Origin: Diphasiastrum complanatum
Taxonomy: Eukaryota; Streptophyta; Lycopodiopsida; Lycopodiales; Lycopodiaceae
Length of the DNA stretch: 64,000 bases
Reading direction: 5' to 3'
NCBI GenBank assembly: GCA_029204225.1
Contig: CM055093.1
Span: forward strand, 21,880,433 to 21,944,432
The position numbers and the translations under genes are program-made. Below are positions 10,621-21,266 of this stretch, in pieces. Each line of letters opens with the position of its first letter. Positions within the stretch are counted from its first letter, which is position 1. A model generated the notes under the pieces. The model was not told where the DNA came from. It did not search any database and was given only the letters and a program-made list of their open reading frames with translations.

Positions 10621-11160
10621 GAGTGGAAGTGATAAAATTATAAAAGCAGCACTCATTTGTTGTGCGTTAAGGAATGCATTTCATGTGCTTTTGAGATGAT
10701 TCGATGTAGCAATGTTGTTTACAATTGATTTTGACAAAGCATCTTTTAATGTTTTTGTCAAGGTATTGTCGACTTTTGTCATGTATGATGTGCAGTAGTT
10801 TGCTACTACATAAGGATCTAGGATGTATTGGATGTCAATGTTTGCATTCCACAAGTAGCTAATTTGACGATTGAAAGGGTTTGCGGATATATCTTCTGGA
10901 TGACTTTTAGAAATATTGTTGGTTTTTTAATGCTTGTACGTAGTGCTTGTATATACTCATTTTCATTGAGTCCAATGGATGCTATCCATGTAGCAAAATC
11001 TATCTCTAAGTTTGCAGTTATTTCTTCAATTTTTATGTACACATTACTGCATATTTGCTTATAAAAATATTTTGTTTCGATATTTATATATTCATCAAAT
11101 GGGTGCAATATTTTTGTTTCTACCATGTGTAAGGGAAGCTCCACAAGATCCTGCTTACAA
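10621..11160 (-). pseudogene. Helentron Rep (HUH/helitron-like) region
   Basis: The minus frame has NLEIDFATWIASIGLNENEY, then LRTSIKKPTIFLK near 10930. In a second frame follow ANIDIQYILDPYV, NYCTSYMTKVDN and NAFLNAQQMSA. These match the helitron-like N domain, in which 'PT-LKR-P-D', 'ANIDIQ-V-D-Y' and 'QQ-SA' are conserved, and they are closer to the Helentron/animal style than to Arabidopsis Helitrons as I remember them. The catalytic HUH and two-Tyr residues are not clearly visible. The 5' part is cut off near 11160, where gypsy G1 sequence begins. Confidence 0.7.
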
Positions 11161-11620
11161 GACAAAACAATAGAGAACACACTATGGAGAAACCACCCAA
11201 CCAAGTAGAAGCAACCAATCAATCTCTAGAAGCTTCAGCCCCAAGCTAAGGATTAGGAAGCATGAGAGTAGAGAAAGGTCCTGGCAATGAATCAGCCAAA
11301 CTATGATGGAGTAGGGCGAGTTTGTCCTCCTTGTACATGCCTAAGACCCTCCTATGCATATAGTAATGCAAGGTCCCAACTCCCCTATACATAGATTCAT
11401 TTGCTATTGATACTCTACACATGGATTGATTGTCCCAAACCTTGGACTAACTCCAATTAGTGTGTCTGGGCCTCACAAGGTCATTAATTACATTAATGTG
11501 GGCCACATCCAGTATGAAGTGGCATAACTAATGAACTTGATTCACTGGAGTACCGACGAGTATCCAAGACTAGGAGTATATTGAATCCTATATTATGGTC
11601 ATGGACATAACGTTCTCCCT
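11161..11620 (-). repeat. Putative 3' LTR/UTR of gypsy G1
   Basis: The non-coding segment between the end of the G1 integrase (about 11620) and the Helentron remnant. Its position and its lack of open frames suggest the G1 3' LTR, but I found no second copy in the window and cannot fix the ends. Confidence 0.3.
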
Positions 11621-11639
11621 CCCTTGGACTACTCCTGTC

Positions 11640-12135
11640 CTCAGAAGTAGAATCTAGGAGAATTTTTCTTTATGCTATCAACTCTCTCCCACGAATCATC
11701 ATTCTTAGTCCGACCTTTCCATCAAATTAAGCACTCAGAGATAGAATGATTTTTCAATTGTTTATCTCTAGTTCCGAGCACTTTCTCAGGTTCCAAAGGT
11801 ACACTAAGCGATAAATATTCTAGGTGAGAAAGATCATCATCAGATCCAATGGCATCACCTTCATGTAAACTTAATTTCAATTAGCTCACATGAAAAACTA
11901 CGTGTGCATTAGATTTTTCTTGAAGATCTAGTTCATAAGCTAATGCTTTCTCGTATGTAATGTCTTAGAATCTTTTGGAATCCTAAGATATACGCAGTCA
12001 ACAACTTTAAAATCTTTGGGAGATCTCTGCTTAGATCTATCTTGAGCACTTCGGATACTATCCTTAGCCACTTGCAACATTTTTTGCATATCATGCAGGA
12101 AATCAGCAACTTTCTGTATCTTAACAGATTTCGTC
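11640..12135 (-). pseudogene. G1 integrase C-terminal domain
   Basis: The minus frame carries VKIQKVADFLHDMQKML, then SPKDFKV-x-D-x-VYLRIPKDSK and SLHEGDAIGS, LEPEKVLGTRDKQLKN and WKGRTKNDD-x-WE. These are the gypsy integrase C-terminal module and a chromodomain-like tail. The same module in G2 is at 15475-16026. Stops and frameshifts are present. Confidence 0.7.
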
Positions 12136-12140
12136 TCCAC

Positions 12141-12987
12141 TGTAGAATACCTAATCAGACAGATCTCGATTCTACTAACAAAGTGCACAGTTTACTTGAC
12201 AAAGGATGAGAAAGAAACGAACGCAAACTCGAAACATTTCTATTCATGATCAACCTCGAAGGATTCATGAAATTTACCTTGGAGTCAACTCGAAAGATTC
12301 GCGAAATAATTTCTTGTAGAAGCTCGTGGCTTTCTTGTTGAAGCTCGAAAGATTTGCGAACAGGATCTTGTCACGAAATATTCTATTTCTTGTTCAAACC
12401 TCAGATGTTGCAAAATTGTCGCGAACAATTCGCGAAATCTTCTGGATTCCTCTTTAAGCTCACCTGTCGCGAACAGTTCGCGAAATATTTTGAGTTTCTT
12501 CTTCAAGCTCAAAGTTGTCATTTGTCGCGAACAATTCACAAAAGACGAAAATGTCGCGAAGAGATCTTGAAAAGAGAGCGTCTATTTGAATATCAACCGT
12601 CGTAAACAGTTAGATATCTACTGTTACAGAAATAAAAGGCCAAAAGACCTATCCTGTAACAATACAAATACATGTGCACTACTCGTTGTAACTCACTCAC
12701 TCAATCAGAGACACAACAGCGAGATAAGACAGCAAGAGATGTATATTGATGATTCAGATTCAAAATTATAAATTTGTTTTTGTTCAATAGTTTCTATTTG
12801 TCTAGAATTGTCTTAAGTTGTCTCTTAATTTCGCATATTATTTCCGCACGCATATTCAATCAGAGCAAATATTGTTCTATTAGTACATAGATCAGATACA
12901 AACCTGATCGAAAACATTGATATTAGTTTGATTTATTCAAACTTTCATTGTGTTCTTTGTGGAAGAATAATTACTATTTTTCCTACA
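12141..12987. mobile_element. Solo LTR (847 bp) with 5-bp target duplication
   Basis: Starts TGTAGAAT and ends TTCCTACA, near-perfect terminal inverted repeats with TG...CA ends. It is flanked on both sides by TCCAC (12136-12140 and 12988-12992), a 5-bp target-site duplication. It splits the G1 integrase between GFQPRS and TVETKS, as comparison with the uninterrupted G2 copy shows. No internal retroelement sequence remains, so it arose by LTR-LTR recombination. It holds repeated TCGCGAAC/TTCGCGAA words at about 12298-12555. Orientation is not determined. Confidence 0.85.
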
Positions 12988-12992
12988 TCCAC

Positions 12993-13450
12993 ACTAACCA
13001 GAGATCTAGGTTGAAAACCGTACATAAGCATAAAAGGACTGAAACTTGTAGCAGAATGCTTTCTACTATTGTATGCAAACTCAATCAGAGAAATGTAATC
13101 TTCTCAATGAGATTGCATGTAAGAAACATATGTCCTCAACATGTATTCCAGAGTCTGATTAGTCCTTTCTGTCTGACCATCTGATTCAGAATGATCAGAA
13201 GAACTAAAACTTATGGAATATCGTTGACCATAAGTGACTTGTGAACTTAGGATCTCTATCACTAACAATGTCACTCGGCAGTCCATACAACCAAATAATC
13301 TTTCAACAAAGATTTGGGCTAAATCAGAAGTCTTAATAGTTGACTTAACTGGTATGAACGCAACTCACTTAGTTAACCGATCCACAACAACCCAAATAGA
13401 ATCATTTTGTCGTTCGGTCTTTGAAATTCCTACAAAATCCATCGATTTGC
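12993..13450 (-). pseudogene. G1 integrase catalytic core
   Basis: On the minus strand: MDFVGISKTERQNDSIW (first Asp), a shifted frame reading SDRDPKFTS (second Asp), SDGQTERTNQTLE (Glu), then IEFAYNSRKHSATS and FMLMYGFQPRS. The three acidic residues are present but lie in different frames, so no active enzyme can be made. Confidence 0.75.
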
Positions 13451-13454
13451 TTTC

Positions 13455-13739
13455 TCATCTCTTGTCAGGGGTATTTAACGGATGCAACAAACCACCAATC
13501 TTAAGGCGTGCTACTTGACAGGGCTTGTATTTAATCACGTATGATTCGACGTATGGCTTGAGTTTTGGCCAATAAAACTCTCCTCTAACCAAGTCAAGAG
13601 TCTTGTGTATACCGGGATGTCCTGCACAAGGTATGTCATAACATTGAAACAAAATTTTTTGTCTGAGCTCATCATCTCCAAGCACACAAATCTTTCCATA
13701 TTGAAATAGCAATCCATCTCGAATGGTATATTGTCTCAC
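13455..13739 (-). pseudogene. G1 integrase zinc-binding (H2C2) domain
   Basis: A minus frame of 94 codons starting RQYTIRDGLLFQYGKICV. The zinc-finger residues read as H of AGHPGIHKT and the C-x2-C-like KYKPCQ, with the first Cys replaced by Lys. The domain recruits viral DNA ends in gypsy integrases. It is followed directly by the core. Confidence 0.75.
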
Positions 13740-14512
13740 AATCTTCTTATCTTTATTTGTTAGTTGAGTCCCCTATGAATCCGACTCAACATTGTCCTCA
13801 TTTATGTCAGTCCAACAATGTTCCAAATACAACCAAAATGGGAATCGATTTCATATTTTCCTCTCATCAAAAGATATAGATCCGTAGAAATCTGGGTGAA
13901 TGACAACTCCTTTAGTTCACCAATTTGACCCCGAAGGTCATGTTGATTGCAAAAATACTTAAGAAGCTGGTGATCCGTAAAACTATAAACTTACTACCAT
14001 ACAAGTAGTGTCTCTAGGTTTTAAGTGCGTAGATGATTGCAAATAATTCCTTTTCCTGCGTAGTATAACACAATTGAGGACCAGTGACTCTTTTTGCTTT
14101 CAAACGCTGGTGGCCTATCCATCTATAAAAGAACCGCTCCAATTGTAGTATCACTTGTGTCAATTCTCATGACATAAAGTAAATCTGGATTTGCAATTTA
14201 TAACACGGGAGCTGAAACAATCAAAGTTTTAAGTTTCTCAAAACACCGATTCAATTCCTAGTTCCATACAACAGGTGGACTAGTAGGTTGATTCCTCTTT
14301 TTCTTTTTATTGACAATCACTTTTGTCAGATTATTGAGCAGAGTTGCTACCTTAGCATAATCCTCAATAAATCTTTTAAAGAAAATCGTAAATCCTAAAA
14401 ATGATTTAACTTGCCTCACAATTTTCGGAATCGGCCAATCAACCACTATTTTGATCTTATCCTCGTCAATCTTGATCTCATAAATAGTAATCTTATGATC
14501 TAGATAAACCAA
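13740..14512 (-). pseudogene. G1 RNase H and RT connection
   Basis: The minus strand gives DHKITIYEIKIDEDKIK, VDWPIPKIVRQVKSFLGF, the typical gypsy RT thumb and connection. Further down, in broken frames, come 'FTDHQLLKYFCNQHDLRGQ'-like and 'ELSFTQISTDLY'-like RNase H pieces around 13880-14050. Multiple frameshifts make it non-functional. Confidence 0.65.
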
Positions 14513-14514
14513 CT

Positions 14515-14880
14515 CATGCTTAAAGTATTCGCACTTGGATTCCTTAGCATAGCCAGAGTTTCATGACAGTTCTCAAGTGCTCTATGTGTTTCTCAAAAGT
14601 CTTACTGTAGACGAGAATATCATCTAAGAATACTACCATGAACTTTCCAAATATGGACGAAACAAATCGTTCATCATTTGCTGAAATATCGTTGGAGCCT
14701 TCTCCGATTTAATTCTAATTTGATGGTACCCTGTACTGAGATCTATCTTGGTGAAATACTGAGCTCCACCTAAGCGATCTACATGGTCATCCATCCTGGG
14801 TAATGGATATTTATTATTAATAGTCCTTATTCAACCCCTTGTAATCCACACACATCCGGAAACCTCCATCTTTCTTCGCT
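14515..14880 (-). pseudogene. G1 reverse transcriptase core, internally deleted
   Basis: The minus strand shows PRMDDHVDRLGGAQYFTKID and [10 protein letters not shown], with the RT motif A Asp in TKID. It then jumps to [17 protein letters not shown]. Comparison with G2 (17090-17383) shows that the segment with [21 protein letters not shown] is missing, about 25 codons. The FLDD box region follows in a shifted frame. Confidence 0.7.
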
Positions 14881-14881
14881 T

Positions 14882-15345
14882 TCAAAAGAACAAGAGTGCC
14901 CCATGGTGATTTACTAGGTTGTATATATATCTCATCCTCAGATAATTTTCTATTTGACTTGAAATCTCTATCTCTTCTTTATGATAGAACCTATAAGGTT
15001 GTCTAGAGATAGGTAGACTTCTTGGAATTAACTCTATCATGTGGCCTACTAACCTAGATGGTGATAAACCATGAGGTAATTCTAATGGAAAAACATCTTT
15101 GAATTCACTTATGATCTGAATTTTCATTGTTTGTTCGCGATCTAAACTTACCGAGTTAAGAATTGCAGAGAATTCACAACTATTTAGATACACATCAGAA
15201 ACATCCAAAATTGGAATAGCAAATATCGAAAAAACTTCATACTGTGAATAATTAGATGTTTCCATTGCATTAATAGTAGAAATCCCATCCGATGGATGTA
15301 CAAAATTACTTCCAAATAAAGTAACTACCTTACCACCCTCCTTGA
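14882..15345 (-). pseudogene. G1 pol segment upstream of RT
   Basis: The minus frame contains EGGKVVTLFG, then EFKDVFPLELPHGLSPSR and MIELIPRSLPISRQPYR, the hallmark stretch between protease and RT in plant gypsy elements. G2 has the same order at 17630-18076. The frame enters from LTR-like DNA at 15345, so gag and protease were deleted. Confidence 0.75.
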
Positions 15346-15442
15346 ATAAAACGTCCCCCAAGATCTCCAATCAAGATTGAGCACCAAGAACACAATAAGG
15401 GAGTGCAATGGATGAAACCGTCCCAACCAAACCTAGACCGTC
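15346..15442 (-). repeat. 97-bp LTR remnant shared between G1 and G2
   Basis: AATAAAAC(G/A)TCCCCCAAGA(T/C)CTCCAATCA and the next 70 bp match 20792-20888, the 3' end of the G2 5' LTR, with only a few differences. Here it is joined on one side to G1 coding sequence and on the other to the end of the G2 pol region. It is therefore all that is left of the LTR between the two elements. Confidence 0.75.
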
Positions 15443-15474
15443 CGATCTAGCCCAATAACATCCCAATTTTGCAA

Positions 15475-16026
15475 TCACTTGGATCTTGTATCAAGAATCT
15501 TTTCAGGTTCTAAAGGAATCCTCTCAGATAAGTCCTCGAATGAATCTAGATTAGTACTAGAACCAACATGATCTCCCTCATGTAAACTCATCTTCAGCCA
15601 ACTTACATGAAACATAGGATGAGCCTTGGTTCCCTCTGGTAACTCTAATCGGTAAGCTAAAGGTCCAATCTTTTTCAAGATTTTATATGGTCCATTGTAC
15701 CTAGCAGATAGTTTGTAATGCTTCTCAGTGCACATTATCTTGGAATCCTTCGGAATTCTAAGATACACCCAATCCCCAACTTGAAACTCCCGAGGCGATA
15801 TTTTCAGATTAGCAAAATGTCTTAACCGATCCTGGGCACTTAGAACATTTTCACATGCTAACTGTAACATTTCTTGCATTTCACACATAAAATCTGCTAC
15901 TTTCTGAACTTTAATCGACTCAGTTTCAACCGTTATCGGAGATCTAGGCTGAAATCCATACATAAGCATAAACGGACTATGCCCAGTAGCCAAATGCTTA
16001 CTATTGTTATAAGCAAACTCAATCAA
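15475..16026 (-). pseudogene. G2 integrase C-terminal region
   Basis: An open minus frame of 183 codons. It has IEFAYNNSKHLATGHSPFML, VKVQKVADF-like helix, SPREFQVGDWVYLRIPKDSK, KLSARYNGPYKILKKIGPLA (GPY module), HPMFHVSWLK, and LEPEKILDTRSK at the end. This is the intact C-terminal domain that guides integration. The catalytic core upstream is mostly deleted. Confidence 0.85.
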
Positions 16027-16228
16027 TGGAAGATACCTTTCCCACTAAGATTGCCTAAGTGAAACATATGCACGAAGCATTTGTTCCATCGTCTGATTAG
16101 TCCTCTTCGTCTGACCATCGGATTATGGATGTCCTTCGCATCAAATCTAGTGTACGATGTATACCTGGATGCCCAGCACAAGGTGCTTCATGACATTCAA
16201 ATAGAATCTTCTTTCGTAATGCATCCAT
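16027..16228 (-). pseudogene. G2 integrase core, catalytic segment deleted
   Basis: The minus strand reads CHEAPCAGHPGIHRTLDLMRR and then, with no intervening core, HP-stop-SDGQTKRTNQTMEQM. The SDGQT segment normally follows the two catalytic Asp residues by some 50 codons, so both Asp residues have been deleted while the Glu segment remains (with TKR for TER). Confidence 0.75.
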
Positions 16229-16971
16229 TCATGGTACACACACTTTTCCCTTTCGGAACAAAATCCCATTCCGAATGAAATCATCCACTACTTTCTTATC
16301 TTTCACAACCAACTGATCACCTTGTAAATCAATAACCGATTGAGAACCATTTAGAACCCTTTGCCATATAGGTCCGAAGTCAGGATCTTGTTCATAAAGA
16401 CCTCGAAATGAAAGATAGAAAATCAGTAGTGATATCAGTGAATGACAACTCATGTCTGCAATCTGACTTAAGGCATCCGCCACTTCATTTGACGATCCTT
16501 TAATATATCTCAAATCAAAGTTGAATTCTTGCATCAGCTCAGTCCATCGAGCCTTTCGACCCCTAAGGTCTTTCTGATTACAGAAATACTTTATCGGTTG
16601 GTGATCGGAACACACTATAAATTGACTACCATATAAATAGTGTATCTGCGTCTTCAACGCATGCACAACCGCAAAAAGTTCTTTTCTTGAGTTGTATCAT
16701 AGTCAGTGCATCATATAACTTCTTACTAACCAACTGGCCTCCCCTCTTGTAGAAGAACTGCACCAACCGCATAATCACTAACATCCACTTTAACCAAATA
16801 AGGTTTGTCATGATCCGCTAAAACTGGTGTTGAGACAATTAGTTCCTGAAGTTTATTAAAACTTGCATCCAATGTCTCACTCCACACGAGAGGTGGACTC
16901 ACCCTACCCTTTCGAGTAATTATCCCCTTCAACGCACCGTTGAGAGGTGCAGCAATCATCGAATAATCCAA
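16229..16971 (-). pseudogene. G2 RNase H and integrase zinc domain
   Basis: Overlapping minus frames give MDYSMIAAPLNGALKG and LVKVDVSDYAVGAVLLQEG (first RNase H Asp). They continue with FIVCSDHQPIKYF, LRGRKARWTELMQEFNF, YIKGSSNEVADALSQ (later RNase H Asp) and DDFIRNGILFRKGKVCVP, the lead-in to the integrase. Two frameshifts lie near 16640 and 16740. Confidence 0.8.
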
Positions 16972-17089
16972 GATAAATCTATGGAAAAAAACAGTAAACT
17001 CCAGAAAAAGATTTAAGTTTTCTTATTGTTTTAGGAACTGGCCAATCCAAAACCGTTTTAATCTTTTCTCGATCAATTACAATTTCCTT

Positions 17090-17383
17090 CTAGGATATGA
17101 TATGACCAAGATACAATAGTTCTTTCTTAAAGAACTCACAATTCGACTCTTTAGCATAAAGCTTCTCCTGTCTCAAAATCCTCACGACAGTCCTAAGATG
17201 CTTCTTATGCTCTTTGAGTGTTTTACTATAGATGAGTATATCATCTAAAAACACTACAACAAACTTTCCCAGATATGGACGAAATAAATCATTCATCATC
17301 TGCTGAAAAGTGGCTGGAGCGTTAGTTAATCCAAACGGTAGTACCAAAAATTCATAATGACCAAATCTAGTCCTAAAACCCAT
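17090..17383 (-). pseudogene. G2 reverse transcriptase core
   Basis: A minus frame of 97 codons beginning [20 protein letters not shown], with [17 protein letters not shown] and [14 protein letters not shown]. The FLDD box is the gypsy variant of the catalytic Y-x-DD. The finger part with the first Asp lies upstream in broken frames (about 17390-17620: [18 protein letters not shown]-like). The palm motif is intact, but the enzyme frame is broken. Confidence 0.85.
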
Positions 17384-18109
17384 CTTAGATACATCTCCTG
17401 GATGAATTCGAATCTGATGATATCCTGTTTACAAATCAATTTTAGTAGAATACTTAGCTCTACCCAAATGATCAACTAGATCGTCCATCCTAGGTAGAGG
17501 ATACTTGTTCTTAATGGTAACCTTATTCAACCCCTTGTAATCTATGCACATCCAGAAAGTATCGTCCTTCTTATCCTTAAGAAGAACCGGTGCTCTCCAT
17601 GGTGACTTACTAGGTCAAATGTGACCCATTCAAAGATACTCTTCAATTTGCCGAGTCACTTCCTCCTCTTCCCTCAGACTAGACCGATATGTTTGTCGAA
17701 AGATAGTTTGACTACCCGGAACTAATTCTATTTTATGATCTATTGTCCTAGATGAAGGTAGACCATGCGGAAGTTCACTAGAAAAAACATCACCAAACTC
17801 TTGCTTTAAATCTACTAACAACTATTTCTCTTCATGATCATGATCTAAATTACAATACTGACTTCCATCATGCACAATGAAATTATCAATAATTGATTTA
17901 GTACTATCATTCACATCTGAAGATTTAGAAACAATTCCACTTAAGCAAGAATATAAAACAAGATAGTAACAATAAAAAATGTGAGCTTCCTTTATTAATT
18001 CCGCCAATGTAACCATCAAAAATTGAGTTCTAGCATCATCACCAAAAATGGATACTACTTTACCACTAGAATCCATGTCAGCTATCGTACGAGGCTTAAT
18101 CGGGCATGA
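17384..18109 (-). pseudogene. G2 RT N-terminus and pre-RT segment
   Basis: On the minus strand: SSGKVVSIFGDDAR at 18076 down, LKQEFGDVFSSELPHGLPSS at 17630-17821, then KIELVPGS and RT fingers with several stops. The same modules occur in G1 at 14882-15345, which supports the assignment. Confidence 0.7.
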
Positions 18110-18694
18110 TTATGTCGATTGCTCCAGTGCATGGGGGTGGGTCAGTTGTGACCCTATGAACTGTAATTCATGCTTTTTAAAATCAATTTGCAAACTATCA
18201 GATTTACTAAAGAACCACTCATAGCCTAAAATTACATCCGATTGGCCCAGGTTTAAAACATGGAAATTAACTTTCTCAGCATGGCCTTGAAAATCTAGTT
18301 CCAATTCCTAAACCATTACATCAAAAACTTCAGTATCTGCACCTGATGCAAGCTTAACCACGTATCTATGGTCACTTGGCTTGGTAGGTACCTGGAGTTT
18401 CTACACAAGTCGAGAATTAATAAAGTTATGAGTACTGTCTGAATCAAACAATACATTCACATCTTTCCCTAACAACTTGCCCCTTACAAGAAACAAATTG
18501 TGAGGACCAAAAGACAATGTACTGAATTGACATTCACAAGTACTATTAATAACATCGATTTCCATTTTACCTGCTAGCAAATCAATTGTCGTAAGATTGG
18601 ATGAGGACTTGTTTTTTGACGGACACTCTTTAGCCATATGGCCCGTCTTGCCACAATTAAAACATATCCCTTGTTTAAAGGCATCTCTGCACAA
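18110..18694 (-). pseudogene. G2 gag zinc knuckle and aspartic protease
   Basis: The minus frame from 18694 has CFNCGKTGHMAKEC, a perfect CX2CX4HX4C knuckle, then the protease active-site loop written FDSDSTHNFI. Retroviral-type protease needs D-(S/T)-G; here the Gly is Asp, so activity is unlikely. A second frame (18304-18110) carries the protease C-terminus with SDVILGYEWF. Confidence 0.8.
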
Positions 18695-18699
18695 AGAGC

Positions 18700-19115
18700 A
18701 ATCCTACTACTAACTACTGAATCAAAGAACAATCAAGAACTAGAATAGCTACTGAAACCAAAACCAGATTCAAGAAACAAGAAACAAGATTCCTAACAGC
18801 ATTCAACAATCTAGGAATCAAGAAACATACATTACTTGATGCCTAAATTATCCAAGAACATCAAGAACTAGAATGTCAAGACTATGCAAGATTTACATCA
18901 CATTTCTAGCCTCTATAGTTTACTTGAATGCTGATTTCTACAAGATTTCACAAGCAAGAATTGAAGCTAATCCACAACCAAGCAAGAACAAGAAACAAGA
19001 ATCTAGTTAATTCACAAGCAAGGAATCAAGCATGCTCATAGAAATATCACTCAAGATCATTGCCATGAACAAGGAGCTTAGTGATCTTCAAGAGTTCAAA
19101 GAATTGCGCTTGCAT
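18700..19115. other. A-rich insert in G2 gag
   Basis: About 400 bp rich in AAGAA(A/T)CAAGA words that interrupt the gag similarity. No coding signal and no clear termini. It may be a decayed insertion or a sequence expansion. Confidence 0.4.
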
Positions 19116-19725
19116 TCATTTTGAAAGTCCGCTGGCAACCCATTCACAAATTGCCACTCTGCGTACTTTTTTGAAAAATGGGGCACTTTAATCAGAAGGT
19201 CCGTGAACTCTTGGACGTATGTGTCCAAGTCACATGACCCCATCTTGAGCTCACAAAATGCCGATACTAGTCCCTCTCATCCACAGTCATAAATGCTTTC
19301 AAGAACACCCCCGAAAAGCATCCCAAGTGACTGGCTTAGGATCCAAGTCTCTCCAACACGACATGGCTTTACCCTCCAAAAAAATTAGTACCGAACAAAT
19401 TCGCTTCTCTTCAGGCACTCCATGCAAACCAAAATAATTGTTCCACCTGTTAATCCATGATTCCACTACTGTCGGCTGCTTAAACTTCTTGTCCGCCAAA
19501 AAAACTTCTGGATGGAATTCTAAGTGTGACCGTATCATGCTTTGATAACAGAAATTGAATTTGCTTGTCCCGCTGCTTGTTACTCTGGTGGATTTCTAGC
19601 AGTGCTTTACTTATCACATCTCCAATAGATGGCGGATCATTGTCCAGGCTTCCCACACTTCGTACTGGTGATGGAATTCCCTCACCAAACAATTTATGTT
19701 CCATGTCGGCCATAACTACCAACAC
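19116..19725 (-). pseudogene. G2 gag (capsid region)
   Basis: Two overlapping minus frames: 19725-19480 with MADMEHKLFGEG and IHQSNKQRDKQIQFLL, and 19538-19299 with VESWINRWNNYFGLHGVPEEK and CWRDLDPKPVTWDAF. These match the plant gypsy gag pattern 'W---E-YF----VP---R' and 'A-SWW'. A frameshift lies near 19500. The likely start is the ATG at about 19713. Confidence 0.7.
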
Positions 19726-20779
19726 AACAGATAATTTTTATGAGAAATGTGAAAAGCGTCGGGAACCCCACAAAAGAAACTATTTTCACAAACCCCTCCC
19801 CAAACCCCACCCCCCCCCCCCTTTTTTTTTTGATTAAAAAACCCTCCTCCCGCCCGAACCTCATCGGGCCTCCATCCAAGAGAGAGAGCGAGTAGGAAAA
19901 CCCGAGAGAGAGAGAGAGAGGGACATGGCGCATCTGCACACGCCCACAGTCGCGCCAGAAGCAAAAAGGACTGGCGCCCATAGAGCGCGCGCCCACCAGA
20001 ACAACGCTTCACCCTTTGTTTTTTCTGATTACAGAAAAGTTTCCAGTTCAGCTTCATGCAAGCCAACCTGCAGGGTTCCAGGAGTTTTACACAATACTGA
20101 AGGCATGCAAATATCAGACATTAGTGGGAAGTTGCCTCCACGGCCGCCAGCAGCAACCCTCATCCCTACATGTCTCTTGCAGGCCGGCAGAGTCATTTTC
20201 TTCTCTTCATATGCAGTTCTACATATTCACATCCTAAACATAGATTACCATGCTTGCAGGCTTCAATCATAAAGCAACAAACAACAGGAATCAAGGATTC
20301 GCTCATCCATGCACCTTACTAGCGAGTTTCAACTCTAAACATTGCATATGCAAAAAAACAGGATTACACAGCAGAACAGAGACATGAAAATACTGACCAT
20401 TCCTTCCATTATTTGTTACTGTTCCATATTTTTCTTGGTTTCCATTAGAAGCTTTAGGTTTCATATTTTTCTTGGTTTCCATTAGAAGCTTTAGGTTTCA
20501 AGGAATCCACACATAGCAGATCATTCTAGAAACCCTCAAGGATTAAAGCATGCAACGCATGAACCAAGAATCCAGTTCTTATTCAAACACCAAGAAATTG
20601 GAATCCAAAAAACAGAAATCTATCAACGAATACACAATCCAAAAATCCAGTCCAAACTGTTTCAACCAAATTAGGACAAAACACCTACTTGGAAGACCAC
20701 CGAATTTTCACGAATTTCCGTCGACACAATTCCCCCACAAGCTGGCCCACACCGAGCTGCTCAGAAACTCCAATTGGTT
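19726..20779 (-). other. G2 5' leader
   Basis: Untranslated leader between the primer site and gag, about 1 kb. It includes a C13-T10 homopolymer pair near 19810, a GA tract near 19900 and a 37-bp tandem duplication at 20425-20498. It is more GC-rich than the window average around 19900-20180. No gene seen. Confidence 0.5.
20425..20498. repeat. 37-bp tandem duplication
   Basis: Two consecutive copies of the 37-bp unit starting CATATTTTTCTTGG and ending GCTTTAGGTTT, identical by eye. Confidence 0.85.
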
Positions 20780-20791
20780 GCTCTGATACCA
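20780..20791 (-). other. Primer binding site of G2 (tRNA-Met)
   Basis: On the minus strand TGGTATCAGAGC, the standard complement of the plant initiator tRNA-Met 3' end, right after the LTR end. Confidence 0.85.
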
Positions 20792-21266
20792 ATAAAACAT
20801 CCCCCAAGACCTCCAATCAGGATTGAGCACCAAGAACACAATAAGGGATTGCAATGGACGAAACCGTCCCAACCAAACCTAGACCGTCTCTAGCCCTCGA
20901 GCACTAGGGAGTATGGCAAATCACAATGATAGTAAGCGCTTACCAATCCAACAGTATAACGGCCGCAGACTCTCAATGATCCCCATGGATACGGGTAAGG
21001 ATATATATAGAGAGAAGCACCCACCCAGTTTGCCCATGCCCTGAATCCACATGTAAGCGTGCTATCACTCATGCCTACCTCCCATGCAAGTCCACTGCAT
21101 GTAGGTACCCCTAACCCATACTAGCAAAGACCCATGCATAGACACAGTGCATGTACATCCTATCTCATACTAGGATGGAACACACATGTCTATACTGCAT
21201 GCATGCATAGCCTGTGATCCTACTCAACTATTATCCGAATTAGGCCTGACCCCTACATCTAAGACA
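20792..21266 (-). repeat. 5' LTR of gypsy G2
   Basis: About 475 bp. On the minus strand it starts TGTCTTAGATGTAGG at 21266 and ends TGTTTTAT next to the primer site. A TATA-like TCTCTATATATATCC on the minus strand near 21001-21014 is a plausible promoter. The 5' 136 bp (21131-21266) recur at 21440-21575. Confidence 0.75.

Larger units (their letters stand above)
11620..15345 (-). mobile_element. Ty3/gypsy element G1 (degraded pol)
   Basis: A minus-strand gypsy pol relic. In element sense it holds a pre-RT segment (15345-14882), RT with an internal deletion (about 14880-14515), RNase H (about 14512-13750), integrase zinc domain (13739-13455), integrase core (13450-12993) and integrase C-terminus (12135-11640). 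A solo LTR (12141-12987) interrupts the integrase. Gag and most of protease are missing: LTR-like sequence joins directly to a segment upstream of RT at about 15345. Many stops and frameshifts are present. Confidence 0.75.
15443..21266 (-). mobile_element. Ty3/gypsy element G2 (near full-length, degraded)
   Basis: A minus-strand element with 5' LTR (20792-21266), tRNA-Met primer site (20780-20791), a long leader, gag (about 19116-19725), zinc knuckle and protease (18110-18694), RT (17090-17821), RNase H (16229-16971), integrase (15475-16228) and a 97-bp scrap of 3' LTR. It has stops, frameshifts, an insert in gag (18700-19115) and a deletion of the integrase core, so it is not autonomous. G1 and G3 belong to the same broad lineage. 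Confidence 0.8.
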
